From Collinsella aerofaciens (GTDB lineage: Bacteria; Actinomycetota; Coriobacteriia; Coriobacteriales; Coriobacteriaceae): a DNA stretch of 64,000 bases. The position numbers and the translations under genes were made by a program. Each line of letters starts with the position of its first letter. Positions within the stretch are counted from its first letter, which is position 1. Shown here piece by piece: positions 50,038-58,038 of the stretch. Below the pieces are notes generated by a model, which had not been told where the DNA came from, searched no databases, and worked only from the letters and a program-made list of their open reading frames with translations. The stretch spans positions 124,001-188,000 of the forward strand of contig NZ_CABJFS010000004.1 of assembly GCF_902364945.1 (NCBI RefSeq), written 5' to 3'.

Positions 50038-52589
50038 TGCTGTTCTGCTATTCAGTAGATGCACTTAGTAAAAAGCCAAGTAATCCCAGTCCGTATCAAA
50101 GGAAAGAGAACTATCGACAAGACGATTTATCAATTGAAGATATAGCTAGACTTTGCGGCACTGGGCATTGTTGGCGTGCTGGTATCTACGATTTGAATAA
50201 TGGCACGTTCAAGAAGAAGGACGCTCAGGCCGCACAGTTGATAGCACTTGATTTTGATAAGGTCGAGACAAGCCCATACGAAGCAATAGAATATGCGGCG
50301 AACGTTGGTCTACCTGTTTCATTCTGGTATCCGAGCTTTTCAATGAATCCCGAAACTCTGAAAAAAGAAGCAAAAAGTGCGGATTCCACCTGTGTACTTA
50401 TAAGTAATCTATTAAGTACACAGGTGCAAAACGGCGATTTTGGGTCTAAAAACGGAGTATATAAAGACGGTTGGAATTACCGCATAGTTTGGTGCCTTAA
50501 ACGTCAAATCAAACCTCGTGAATATGAAAGCATCTACAAAGCGCTTCTAGGGCTGTTTGGCAAGTTCGCTCCTGATAGAGCCACAAAAGACTGCTCAAGG
50601 CTCTGGTATGGCGGCAAACTGGGCTATGAGGTAATTAGCCAAGAGCCACTTGATACGGCTCTTATTGGGCGCATGATGGCCTTAGATAAGGTTTCTTCTG
50701 GTACTGAGCCTAACAAGGCAATGAGGCAAAAGAAGAACTTCATACCTGAGTATGCGGATATGCCAACGCCTGATGCCGTGCAGGTCAATGAGGGCTGGTA
50801 CCGCAAACTTCAGGGCCGTTGTAATTTATGGGACAGATGGACTAAGGGCGATTACCTCGATTACAACGAACGCCTTGCACTATTCAGCAACCTTCGATTC
50901 CTTAGATACAGCGACAAGAATAGGTTTGTCGTTCAGGATGTTTTAAAGTTCTTCGTTCCCGAGACGTATGAAGGTCATACCTGCGATGAAGGACAGATTA
51001 GGCAGAAATTCAGAGATAGCAGTCTAAAGCCTTGTCCGATTGTCAAAGGGCCTTTAGGCGTACCGCAAACAATCCCAGAGTTTCTTTCTCAAAACATAGA
51101 TATTCCAATAGTTCCTAATCTAAGCAAGGTTCCTTTAGAGAACTTAGATAAGTGGATGGACGAACATGTACCGCAGTTTCTAGATGATAGAGACGCTGGT
51201 ATTAAGATTCTTAAGTCACAAACAGCTTCGGGAAAGACCGAGCGAATAATCAACTATCTTCTTACTAAGGTTAAACTTGAAAAGACCAAGGTGATTTATG
51301 CGGCACCCAAGCATTCAAATCTAGAAGAGGTCGAGACGCGCTTATTCAACAAGGCAACCTTTAATCAGAAAGCATTAATTCATCGTTGCCCGCAAAAAGA
51401 AGTTACTCAATCTGATTTGCTATATCTACAATTGGGTCTACCCGCAAAAACAAGAAGCGCAAAGAGAAAAGGCTTCATAGATAAGTTATTCAGCCCCGAT
51501 GAAAAGGGGCTGTTTCTATTAACTCACAGCCTGCTAACAAATCTAAGTAACTTGAATGCGGATTTGATTATCGTAGACGAAGAAATTGATTCGAGCTTAA
51601 TCAAAGAGACGAAACTAGGCCTAACCAACCTAGCAACGACAATTCCTTTTCTAGATTTACAAACATCCCAAGAGCTTACTCAATTCATTAATGATGTAAA
51701 AGATAGAAAGCGTGACGAAGGTTTAGATATTGACCTAACCATCTTACGAGAGAGAGTAGCGCCGCAAGTAGAAGAGCGGCTAGATAGTTACATTCAGTCA
51801 ACGCAAACAAGCTCAATAGCAGTCGGTCTATTTGAGTGTTACAAGACAGACGGCAGGCTTTCGAAAGACAATGCGGGAAATAATTGCGTGCGAATGGTTC
51901 GCAAAAGTACGTTAATTGGCGATGCCAAGTTAAACGGTATTCCCGTTAGGGTATTCACTGCAACGCCTTTAACCAAACGAACTGAAATGTACTACGGAGT
52001 AGAGATTGAGGTCATTGAAGCGCCGCTTGCAGAGAATAAAGGCAAGATTGTGCAATTCTGCGGCCTTAGTGGTGCTAGAGGGATGCACAATGACAACTTT
52101 CCCAAACTTGCGCAGTACATAAAGGAAAAGTTGCCGCAGGAAATAATAGATAAATCAATTCTGATTACCTTCAAGGGCAGTAAAGAGGAAGTTGATTTTT
52201 GGCAGAGCCAAGGATTCAACGTGGCGGAGAACAAAGGGAATCAAATACACCTGCTAAACAATAGCGGTCTAGATTGCTTTAAGGGTAAATCACTGATAAT
52301 CGCGGGTAAGTCAGATTTGCCTCAACAAGCCTATCAAGACTACTACGATGATTGCCATGAATCGCCGCAGGAACTTACGAGGCAGAATCAGGTTATAGAG
52401 CTTAACGGCGTGCGGCAATCTCTATACCTCTTTGAGGATGAAGAGATGCGTAAGCTACAACTTCAAAACATCCAATCTGATACAGAGCAGTCCGCAGGAC
52501 GCGCTAGGGCGTTACGCGAAGAAGGTGTAACGGTCTATCTCTTTAGCAATCTGGTAATTAGGGATGCGGATGAAGTTATAGATAGGTAG
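50037..52589 (+). CDS. Primase-helicase replication protein
   Basis: A protein of 850 residues. The N-terminal 230 look like an archaeo-eukaryotic-type primase: QLIALDFDKVE (DxD metal residues), SFWYPSFSMNPE, YRIVWCLKRQIKPREYE and KDCSRLWYGGK. The C-terminal 450 form a superfamily 2 helicase: Walker A KSQTASGKTERIINYL, DEEID box in LIIVDEEIDSS, VFTATPLTKRTE as motif III, and EQSAGRARAL as the Q-x-x-GRxR motif VI. Such fusions start replication of small plasmids and integrative elements. Start GTG 50037 overlaps the upstream stop. It implies that the element replicates autonomously at some stage. Confidence 0.8.
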   Translation: MLFCYSVDALSKKPSNPSPYQRKENYRQDDLSIEDIARLCGTGHCWRAGIYDLNNGTFKKKDAQAAQLIALDFDKVETSPYEAIEYAANVGLPVSFWYPSFSMNPETLKKEAKSADSTCVLISNLLSTQVQNGDFGSKNGVYKDGWNYRIVWCLKRQIKPREYESIYKALLGLFGKFAPDRATKDCSRLWYGGKLGYEVISQEPLDTALIGRMMALDKVSSGTEPNKAMRQKKNFIPEYADMPTPDAVQVNEGWYRKLQGRCNLWDRWTKGDYLDYNERLALFSNLRFLRYSDKNRFVVQDVLKFFVPETYEGHTCDEGQIRQKFRDSSLKPCPIVKGPLGVPQTIPEFLSQNIDIPIVPNLSKVPLENLDKWMDEHVPQFLDDRDAGIKILKSQTASGKTERIINYLLTKVKLEKTKVIYAAPKHSNLEEVETRLFNKATFNQKALIHRCPQKEVTQSDLLYLQLGLPAKTRSAKRKGFIDKLFSPDEKGLFLLTHSLLTNLSNLNADLIIVDEEIDSSLIKETKLGLTNLATTIPFLDLQTSQELTQFINDVKDRKRDEGLDIDLTILRERVAPQVEERLDSYIQSTQTSSIAVGLFECYKTDGRLSKDNAGNNCVRMVRKSTLIGDAKLNGIPVRVFTATPLTKRTEMYYGVEIEVIEAPLAENKGKIVQFCGLSGARGMHNDNFPKLAQYIKEKLPQEIIDKSILITFKGSKEEVDFWQSQGFNVAENKGNQIHLLNNSGLDCFKGKSLIIAGKSDLPQQAYQDYYDDCHESPQELTRQNQVIELNGVRQSLYLFEDEEMRKLQLQNIQSDTEQSAGRARALREEGVTVYLFSNLVIRDADEVIDR

Positions 52590-52709
52590 AGAATAGGGGC
52601 GGGGTATGTTACGGGATTCTCCAAAACGGTTTGATTAAATCCCGTCCACCCGCTCAACTTACCGACCAAAAGCAATTATTGAATTACCGAAAAACGAATA
52701 GAGGTATCT

Positions 52710-53120
52710 ATGAATGTAACTAAGTGTTATGCCCTTTGGTACACAGGGGATGGGCTTCACAGGGTACTTAATGCGGCAAAGCAAGAAGCAGTCATTACAG
52801 ATGCATACAACCTGCTTGGCAACGGCACAGTAACAGGTAAGCAAATGGCTGAGCGTCTTTTAGACAATCTAGAGTTTGATACCAAACAGCAAGAACGTTA
52901 CGCAATGCAAATACGGGACAAAGGCACTCTAGAAGCAACCAAGGCAACCAGCAGAGAGATAGATAAAGTTCACAGGCTTCTGGGTGATGAAATTCGCAGT
53001 AAATGGGATAAACCCATTATTAGCGATGAGCAACTAGAGAACGCCTTGTACTTAGACGCAATACAAGACGAACTACCAGATATTAAAAATAAGATACCGA
53101 TTGAATTGAAATGCGGCTAG
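52710..53120 (+). CDS. Unknown element protein
   Basis: A 136-residue, mixed-charge, mainly helical protein (DNLEFDTKQQERYAM, EIDKVHRLLGDEIR). ATG 52710 follows GAGGT by 5 bases. No family recognised. It lies downstream of the primase-helicase and may be part of the same unit. Confidence 0.65.
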   Translation: MNVTKCYALWYTGDGLHRVLNAAKQEAVITDAYNLLGNGTVTGKQMAERLLDNLEFDTKQQERYAMQIRDKGTLEATKATSREIDKVHRLLGDEIRSKWDKPIISDEQLENALYLDAIQDELPDIKNKIPIELKCG

Positions 53121-53129
53121 AAATGACTA

Positions 53130-53174
53130 CACCTCATTAGCTGAAGCACGCATTGTGCACCAACTAATGAGGTG
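53130..53174. repeat. Hairpin between convergent element genes
   Basis: CACCTCATTAG and CTAATGAGGTG, a perfect 11-bp inverted repeat, with an inner GCAC/GTGC. No T-tract. Could be a bidirectional transcription barrier or an origin-like palindrome. Confidence 0.55.
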
Positions 53175-53211
53175 ATAGATAGTGGCGAATTCTGTAATAC
53201 GGAAGAGAAAG

Positions 53212-53655
53212 TTATTCTTTTGAGTATTCCATTCTGGTCTTATCAAAATTGCTTCCATTGAGCATGAAGTTTTTTAAATCATCCTCTGTTTTAAAAGCAT
53301 AGAAATGTTTGTTGCTGACCATCGCATAGCGAAATTTGAAAAAGTACTTTGAGTTATGAGTTACCAATCTATAAACGTGGAACTTTTCGCCGCTTACGGT
53401 GTATCCTTTGTCAAAGCATTTTTCCCAACGATAAGTTGAACCTAGATAGGATTCTGTTCCGCTTTTCTTATAGATAAAGGTTCCATCAGAGTTAAATTTT
53501 AAATCACGTCTATCGCTTTCTTGCACGCTAGACGGATTATCTAGTTTCCAAGTTCCTACAATCGGCTCTTTGTTGAATAGTAGGTAACAGCTGAAAACGA
53601 TAATCAAACAAACCAGTGCGAGGCAAATCGGCTTGATTAGTTTCTTGCTTTTCAT
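53212..53655 (-). CDS. Small exported or membrane-anchored protein
   Basis: A 147-residue protein. N-terminal KSKKLIKP, then a hydrophobic segment (ICLALVCLIIVFSCYLLF) that should anchor it or lead to export; the Cys there is not in a good lipobox. The outer part begins VGTWKL and continues with beta-type strands (LKFNSDGTFIYKK), similar to lipocalin-like small domains with a GTW start. Function unknown; the only apparent cell-surface product of the element. Confidence 0.6.
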   Translation of the reverse strand: MKSKKLIKPICLALVCLIIVFSCYLLFNKEPIVGTWKLDNPSSVQESDRRDLKFNSDGTFIYKKSGTESYLGSTYRWEKCFDKGYTVSGEKFHVYRLVTHNSKYFFKFRYAMVSNKHFYAFKTEDDLKNFMLNGSNFDKTRMEYSKE

Positions 53656-53788
53656 CTATAGCGCCTTTCAATTAATGAAATTAGCCTTTCTTGCTGTAGA
53701 GAATAACGCTCATTTCTGTTTTCTATCTAATGAAATGAGTTTATTATTTTCCTTGAGTTTAGCCCTTTGTCGCTAGAAAGGTTGAATT

Positions 53789-54352
53789 ATGGCTGTCGCA
53801 AAGGATAAGAAGCCTAAAAAGCCCGAGATTAAGTATCAAGCTACGATTCATAAGAAATATGCCGAGTTTATTGATAAAGAAGCCAAGGCAGAAGCGAATA
53901 AGGCTCTTGAAGTCCTTAAAAAGACTCACCCTAATGTTCAGCTTGCCTTTAAGCCCAGTCCTTTGGCTGAAGTACTAACTAAGACCAACCTTGATATTTG
54001 TAAGGCCCTGTTTGTTGACTCTGAAGAATCGGGTGCCTTTAGTTTCAATAAGCCGCGCTCTAAGACTGTTGAACAGACCGTTAGGGCAAATCTGATTGCT
54101 TATAACAATGCTAAGACCGCTCTTGAAGAAGAGGCTTTCGATGATTACAAGTATGTCTACATAACTATCGTAGATGCCCTCGAAGTCTATTTCTCCATTG
54201 CCGCAGAAAGTGCGTTGAGGGAATACTTCACGGGCTACGCTGAGTTTGCCGATAACTATACAAAAGAGGAAGAGAAGAAACAGGCCGAAAAGTCTGTGAA
54301 GAGGCGCAAGACAGAGGAAGAGAAGAAGCAGGGCAAGGATGCGGAGAAGTAG
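53789..54352 (+). CDS. Unknown Lys/Glu-rich element protein
   Basis: A 187-residue protein, predominantly helical, Lys/Glu-rich at both ends (KDKKPKKPEIKYQ at the start, a KRRKTEEEKKQGK-type tail). ATG 53789 follows GAAAGG. No motif found. Last gene of the element before a terminator, and read toward ettA. Confidence 0.65.
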   Translation: MAVAKDKKPKKPEIKYQATIHKKYAEFIDKEAKAEANKALEVLKKTHPNVQLAFKPSPLAEVLTKTNLDICKALFVDSEESGAFSFNKPRSKTVEQTVRANLIAYNNAKTALEEEAFDDYKYVYITIVDALEVYFSIAAESALREYFTGYAEFADNYTKEEEKKQAEKSVKRRKTEEEKKQGKDAEK

Positions 54353-54400
54353 CGTAAGGCTCTTCGGCTGAATTTATAGGGCAATGCGGCCCTGTATTAT

Positions 54401-54432
54401 GGGGGTGCGGGAAACCGCATCCCCTTCTTTTT
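54401..54432 (+). terminator. Terminator at the right end of the element
   Basis: GGGGGTGCGG/CCGCATCCCC with a GAAA loop, then TTCTTTTTG. Similar to the sdpRI terminator at 46876, and at a similar distance from the ettA start codon (about 120 bp in both). Confidence 0.85.
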
Positions 54433-54453
54433 GTAGAAGTTCATTTGAACTTT

Positions 54454-54474
54454 TTTCTACAAAACGTTTCTACT
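54454..54474 (+). repeat. Integrase arm-site repeats, right end
   Basis: TTTCTAC (54454-54460) and TTTCTACT (54467-54474), the counterparts of those at 47085-47104. A 16-bp palindrome, AAGTTCATTTGAACTT, lies just before them (54437-54452). Confidence 0.5.
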
Positions 54475-54524
54475 GTTTATGTACACGATAGCGATTTCGC
54501 AGGTGAGAAAGGTAAAATAGGACA

Positions 54525-56204
54525 ATGGCGGAGTTTATCTACCAGATGTATCAGGCTCGCAAGGCCCATGGCGACAAGGTAATCCTTGACGACGTGACCC
54601 TGAGCTTCTACCCCGGTGCCAAGATCGGTGTCGTGGGCCCCAACGGCATGGGCAAGTCGACCCTGCTCAAGATTATGGCCGGCATTGAGGAGGTCTCCAA
54701 CGGCGATGCCAGGCTCACCCCCGGCTACACCGTGGGTATCCTGCAGCAGGAGCCGCCGCTCGACGACGACAAGACCGTCATCGAGAACGTGCGCATGGCG
54801 TTTGGCGACATGATCGCCAAGGTCGATCGCTTCAATAAGATCGGCGAGGAGATGTGCGACCCGGATTGCGACATGGACGCCCTCATGGCAGAGATGGGCA
54901 AGCTCCAGGACGAGATTGACGCCGCCGACGGCTGGGATATCGATTCCAAACTCGGCCAGGCCATGGACGCTCTGCAGCTGCCCGATTCCGACATGCCGGT
55001 CAACGTGCTTTCCGGCGGCGAGCGCCGCCGTGTGGCCCTGTGCAAGCTGCTGCTCGAGGCTCCCGACCTGCTGCTGCTCGACGAGCCCACGAACCACCTG
55101 GACGCTGAGTCGATCCTGTGGCTCGAGCACTTCCTGCACAACTACCAGGGCGCGGTGCTTGCCGTCACGCACGATCGCTACTTCCTGGATAACGTTGCCG
55201 AGTGGATCTGCGAGGTCGACCGCGGCCACCTTTATCCCTACAAGGGCAACTACTCCACGTATCTGGAGACCAAGGCCGCGCGTATTGAGGCGCAGGGCAA
55301 CCGCGATGCCAAGCTCGCCAAGCGCATGGAGGCCGAGCTCGAGTGGGTACGCAGCTCGCCCAAGGCTCGCCAGGCCAAGAACAAGGCCCGTCTGGCTCGC
55401 TACGAGGAGATGGAGGCCGAGGCCCGCGCAAGCCAGAAGCTCGACTGGACCGACATCCGCATCCCTGTGGGCCCGCGTCTGGGCAACAAGGTGCTCGAGG
55501 CCCATCACCTGCACAAGGAGTTCGATGGCCGCGTGCTCATCGATGACCTTTCGTTCACCCTGCCGCGCAACGGCATTGTGGGCGTTATCGGCCCCAACGG
55601 TGTCGGTAAGACCACGCTGTTCAAGACGATTGTGGGCCTGGAGCCGCTGACTTCGGGCGAGCTCGAGGTGGGCGAGACCGTCAAGATTTCTTACGTCGAC
55701 CAGAACCGTTCCGGCATCGACCTCGACAAGAACCTGTGGGAGGTCGTCTCGGATGGCCTGGACCACATGATGGTCGGCGAGACCGAGGTTCCGAGCCGCG
55801 CTTATGTGGCGAGCTTTGGCTTTAAGGGCCAGGACCAGCAGAAGCGCGCTGGCGTACTCTCCGGTGGCGAGCGCAACCGTCTGAACTTGGCGCTTACGCT
55901 CAAGCAGGGCGGCAACCTGCTGCTCCTCGACGAGCCCACGAACGACCTCGACGTCGAGACGCTGTCCTCGCTTGAAGCGGCGCTGCTCGAGTTCCCGGGC
56001 TGCTCGGTGGTCATTAGCCACGACCGTATGTTCCTGGACCGCGTCGCCACGCACATCCTGGCGTGGGAGGGCACCGACGAGAATCCGGGCAACTGGTATT
56101 GGTTCGAGGGCAACTTCGAGGCCTATCAGGCCAACCGTATCGAGCGCCTGGGCGAGGACGCAGCCCAGCCGCATCGTATTCACCGCAAGCTGACGCGCGA
56201 TTAG
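54525..56204 (+). CDS. ettA: Energy-dependent translational throttle protein (ABC-F)
   Basis: A soluble ABC-F ATPase of 559 residues that binds the ribosomal E site and gates the first steps of elongation. Both ATP sites are intact: VGPNGMGKSTLLKIM and IGPNGVGKTTLFK, LSGGERRRVALC and LSGGERNRLNLA, LLLLDEPTNHLD and LLLLDEPTNDLD. The linker (about 240-310) is EttA-like, and MAEFIYQM is the characteristic EttA start. The first eight codons and the ribosome region (GGTAAAATAGGACA) now come from the integrated element, yet the protein is complete. Codon use from residue 9 onward is host-like. Confidence 0.95.
   Translation: MAEFIYQMYQARKAHGDKVILDDVTLSFYPGAKIGVVGPNGMGKSTLLKIMAGIEEVSNGDARLTPGYTVGILQQEPPLDDDKTVIENVRMAFGDMIAKVDRFNKIGEEMCDPDCDMDALMAEMGKLQDEIDAADGWDIDSKLGQAMDALQLPDSDMPVNVLSGGERRRVALCKLLLEAPDLLLLDEPTNHLDAESILWLEHFLHNYQGAVLAVTHDRYFLDNVAEWICEVDRGHLYPYKGNYSTYLETKAARIEAQGNRDAKLAKRMEAELEWVRSSPKARQAKNKARLARYEEMEAEARASQKLDWTDIRIPVGPRLGNKVLEAHHLHKEFDGRVLIDDLSFTLPRNGIVGVIGPNGVGKTTLFKTIVGLEPLTSGELEVGETVKISYVDQNRSGIDLDKNLWEVVSDGLDHMMVGETEVPSRAYVASFGFKGQDQQKRAGVLSGGERNRLNLALTLKQGGNLLLLDEPTNDLDVETLSSLEAALLEFPGCSVVISHDRMFLDRVATHILAWEGTDENPGNWYWFEGNFEAYQANRIERLGEDAAQPHRIHRKLTRD
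54531..54548 (+). repeat. attR core of the integrated element
   Basis: GAGTTTATCTACCAGATG, codons 3-8 of ettA, identical to 47000-47017. Confidence 0.88.
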
Positions 56205-56214
56205 TAGCAAGTAG

Positions 56215-56244
56215 AAAGGCCGCCAGCAAGGGCGGCCTTTCTTG
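56215..56244 (+). terminator. ettA terminator
   Basis: AAAGGCCGCC/GGCGGCCTTT with a six-base loop, then CTTG. Confidence 0.85.
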
Positions 56245-56416
56245 TAGCAATTGCACTGCAGCTATGCCCTGGCTGCTGGTTTGATTCATAATCAAAGTCA
56301 TCTCTTTGGGATTAAAGCCCGTTTTTGCTATGAGTGATTTTCTAATTCCGTTTAAAACGTAAAGACGTATTGGGCTACAAGGACATAAGCAAATCGAATT
56401 GAAATATAACCAGTGC

Positions 56417-56428
56417 TGTAACGTTACA
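56417..56428. promoter_or_regulatory. 12-bp palindrome upstream of the peptidase-like gene
   Basis: TGTAACGTTACA, perfect dyad, in the AT-rich 240-bp region before the gene at 56485. A possible operator; no regulator is suggested. Confidence 0.35.
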
Positions 56429-56484
56429 AAAAAGGTTATAGAATAGGAGTATCTTATAAGTCGCTCCTCTAGAAAGAAGAACAT

Positions 56485-57612
56485 ATGCTTTCGCGTCGTC
56501 GTTTTCTGCAACTTGTCGCGTCTTCAATTGTCGCCTTAGCCGCACGTCCGAAAGAGGTTTTTGCTTCGACGGGCAATATTGATGGTGAGCAGATACAATT
56601 TACTTCAGAAATTGCGCAAGAGCTTGCCGATAAATATATAAAGGGACTCCTCGGCTCTTCGTATACGCCCTCTGACCCTATTCCTTTTGTAGACGTTGAT
56701 GGGTCCCCGCTTGGCTACATTGTTCCGGTTGTGACATTCAATAGAGCCGCGGGCTATTTGGTTTTAGATGCTTCAGATGATGAAATACTTACGGGATATC
56801 GTTTTGGAGACGGCTTAGTCAGCCCTATGGATCGGGGAGGAGATCTTGGTGTTGAGTCTTATTCTTTCAATAACCCAGTCGTAATGATCAATCCATTCGA
56901 ATTCGGTGTGCAATCTTTGGACGGTTCAATAACAACAAATTGCGGAAGAACAATCCCGGCTGTTTCCATAGAAGGACGGCCTGCCGTTTTATCGAATAAA
57001 CCTTCAAGCTGGAACGATGTCGTAATTTACGCAACTCAAATGCAGGATTACACAGTATCTGGATTTCGTTCCATTTCTCAGTTTATGTCATATGATGAAA
57101 GCGAGATTAAGAGGCTTACTGCCCACTATGCTTGTATGGTGACAGCTTTTTCGAACGTTGCGGAACTGTATGGCATTGCCAATTTATATAGCGACCCTTC
57201 GCAATATATGCAGATATGGAATTACACCAATACCCATGCTCTTTCCGATGAAGAACAGACTGTTCCCGGCGTTGTTTTGGGTGGAACGCCGATATCAACC
57301 TGTGCAACGGGGTTTACAAATTACTGCGCAAGCAGAGGAAGTACTCTTATCGCCCGCACTGTCTCCTCTCCGGCTATCGCGAGCATTCAAAATGAGATTA
57401 ACTCTAATAGACCGAATGTTTTACATGCGAGTTTGTACAACGGATCAGCCCATTCTGTAACAGCGGAGGCTTACGCCACACTTACTGGTAAGAAAACTGG
57501 AGAGACGAGGCAGATGATTGGCATAGCGGACGGCTGGAATTCATCTTTATCCTTCCTGAAGTATGATCAGAGCTATTATGCGTGGACTTATGGAACGACT
57601 TTTTCGAAGTAG
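56485..57612 (+). CDS. Tat-exported cysteine-peptidase-like protein (C10/C39-like)
   Basis: A protein of 375 residues. The N-terminus SRRRFLQLVASSIVALAA is a Tat-type signal (RRxFL), probably cut after VFA near residue 28. Residues about 60-120 (GYLVLDASDDEILTGYRFG) resemble the propeptide/inhibitory region of streptopain-like C10 peptidases. HYACMVTAFSNVAELYG carries a candidate catalytic Cys (about residue 213), and GSAHSVTAEAYA a candidate His (about 325), followed by GWNSS. The arrangement fits a papain-like secreted protease, but similarity is weak and activity unproven. Lower GC than neighbours. The following lipoprotein gene overlaps its 3' end. Confidence 0.6.
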   Translation: MLSRRRFLQLVASSIVALAARPKEVFASTGNIDGEQIQFTSEIAQELADKYIKGLLGSSYTPSDPIPFVDVDGSPLGYIVPVVTFNRAAGYLVLDASDDEILTGYRFGDGLVSPMDRGGDLGVESYSFNNPVVMINPFEFGVQSLDGSITTNCGRTIPAVSIEGRPAVLSNKPSSWNDVVIYATQMQDYTVSGFRSISQFMSYDESEIKRLTAHYACMVTAFSNVAELYGIANLYSDPSQYMQIWNYTNTHALSDEEQTVPGVVLGGTPISTCATGFTNYCASRGSTLIARTVSSPAIASIQNEINSNRPNVLHASLYNGSAHSVTAEAYATLTGKKTGETRQMIGIADGWNSSLSFLKYDQSYYAWTYGTTFSK

Positions 57613-57982
57613 GGCGATTCGTCTAGCTCTGTCTTTGGTGCTGATGGCTTCATTGGTGGGCTGTTCAACAAAGGAAGAGATATCGCGCGGAGGTTCCGGA
57701 GAAGTGACTGCGACAGACTCAGGTTCATTAGAAATAGCTGGCGGGCATGCCGATGTGATGTTACAAGGAAAAGGCGTGCTTAGGTCGATTGATGCTGAAG
57801 ACGCTGTCTGCTCAATAGAGGATTTGAAGACAGGTGAAACTGCATCGTACCGAGTTTCAGATAATGCTGCGAATATGATTGAGTCGATACCGACTGGAGC
57901 GCAGGTTTCTTTTAGATACTTTGCTCCGCAACTTGAGGATGAGCTTGCTTCTCTGGTGTCTATATGCGCCGATGACAACTAA
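57590..57982 (+). CDS. Small lipoprotein
   Basis: A protein of about 130 residues. A basic start, then RLALSLVLMASLVGC, with the lipobox LVGC; the mature part is acidic and Ser/Gly-rich, then a small folded region (GKGVLRSIDAEDAVCS). The gene overlaps the end of the peptidase-like gene in another frame; in-frame ATG codons at 57563 and 57578 are alternative starts, and none has a strong ribosome site. The pairing suggests a joint function, perhaps an inhibitor or chaperone of the peptidase; this is inference. Confidence 0.6.
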   Translation: MERLFRSRAIRLALSLVLMASLVGCSTKEEISRGGSGEVTATDSGSLEIAGGHADVMLQGKGVLRSIDAEDAVCSIEDLKTGETASYRVSDNAANMIESIPTGAQVSFRYFAPQLEDELASLVSICADDN

Positions 57983-57997
57983 AAGGCCTGAATTCAA

Positions 57998-58038
57998 ATG
58001 GCCTCGGATGGTCAATTGGCTATCCGAGGCCATTTTTT
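57998..58038. terminator. Terminator between convergent genes
   Basis: A perfect 12-bp stem ATGGCCTCGGAT/ATCCGAGGCCAT, 12-base loop, then TTTTTA on the plus strand. Confidence 0.85.

Larger units (their letters stand above)
47000..54530 (+). mobile_element. Integrative element of about 7.5 kb inserted in ettA
   Basis: Bounded by an 18-bp direct repeat, noticeably AT-richer than the flanks, with different codon use. Holds a tyrosine integrase at the left end, a serine recombinase, an RHH DNA-binding protein, a large primase-helicase and four genes of unknown function. No relaxase, coupling protein, conjugation pore or phage structural gene is visible, so it is best called a small integrative element that either replicates after excision and is mobilised by others, or a satellite-like element. 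The right end supplies a new ribosome site and first eight codons for ettA. Confidence 0.88.

Noticed and set aside
47000-54548. Prophage interpretation of the integrated element
   Set aside because: No capsid, terminase, portal, tail, lysin or phage repressor gene is visible, and the size is only about 7.5 kb. A satellite-type element cannot be fully excluded.
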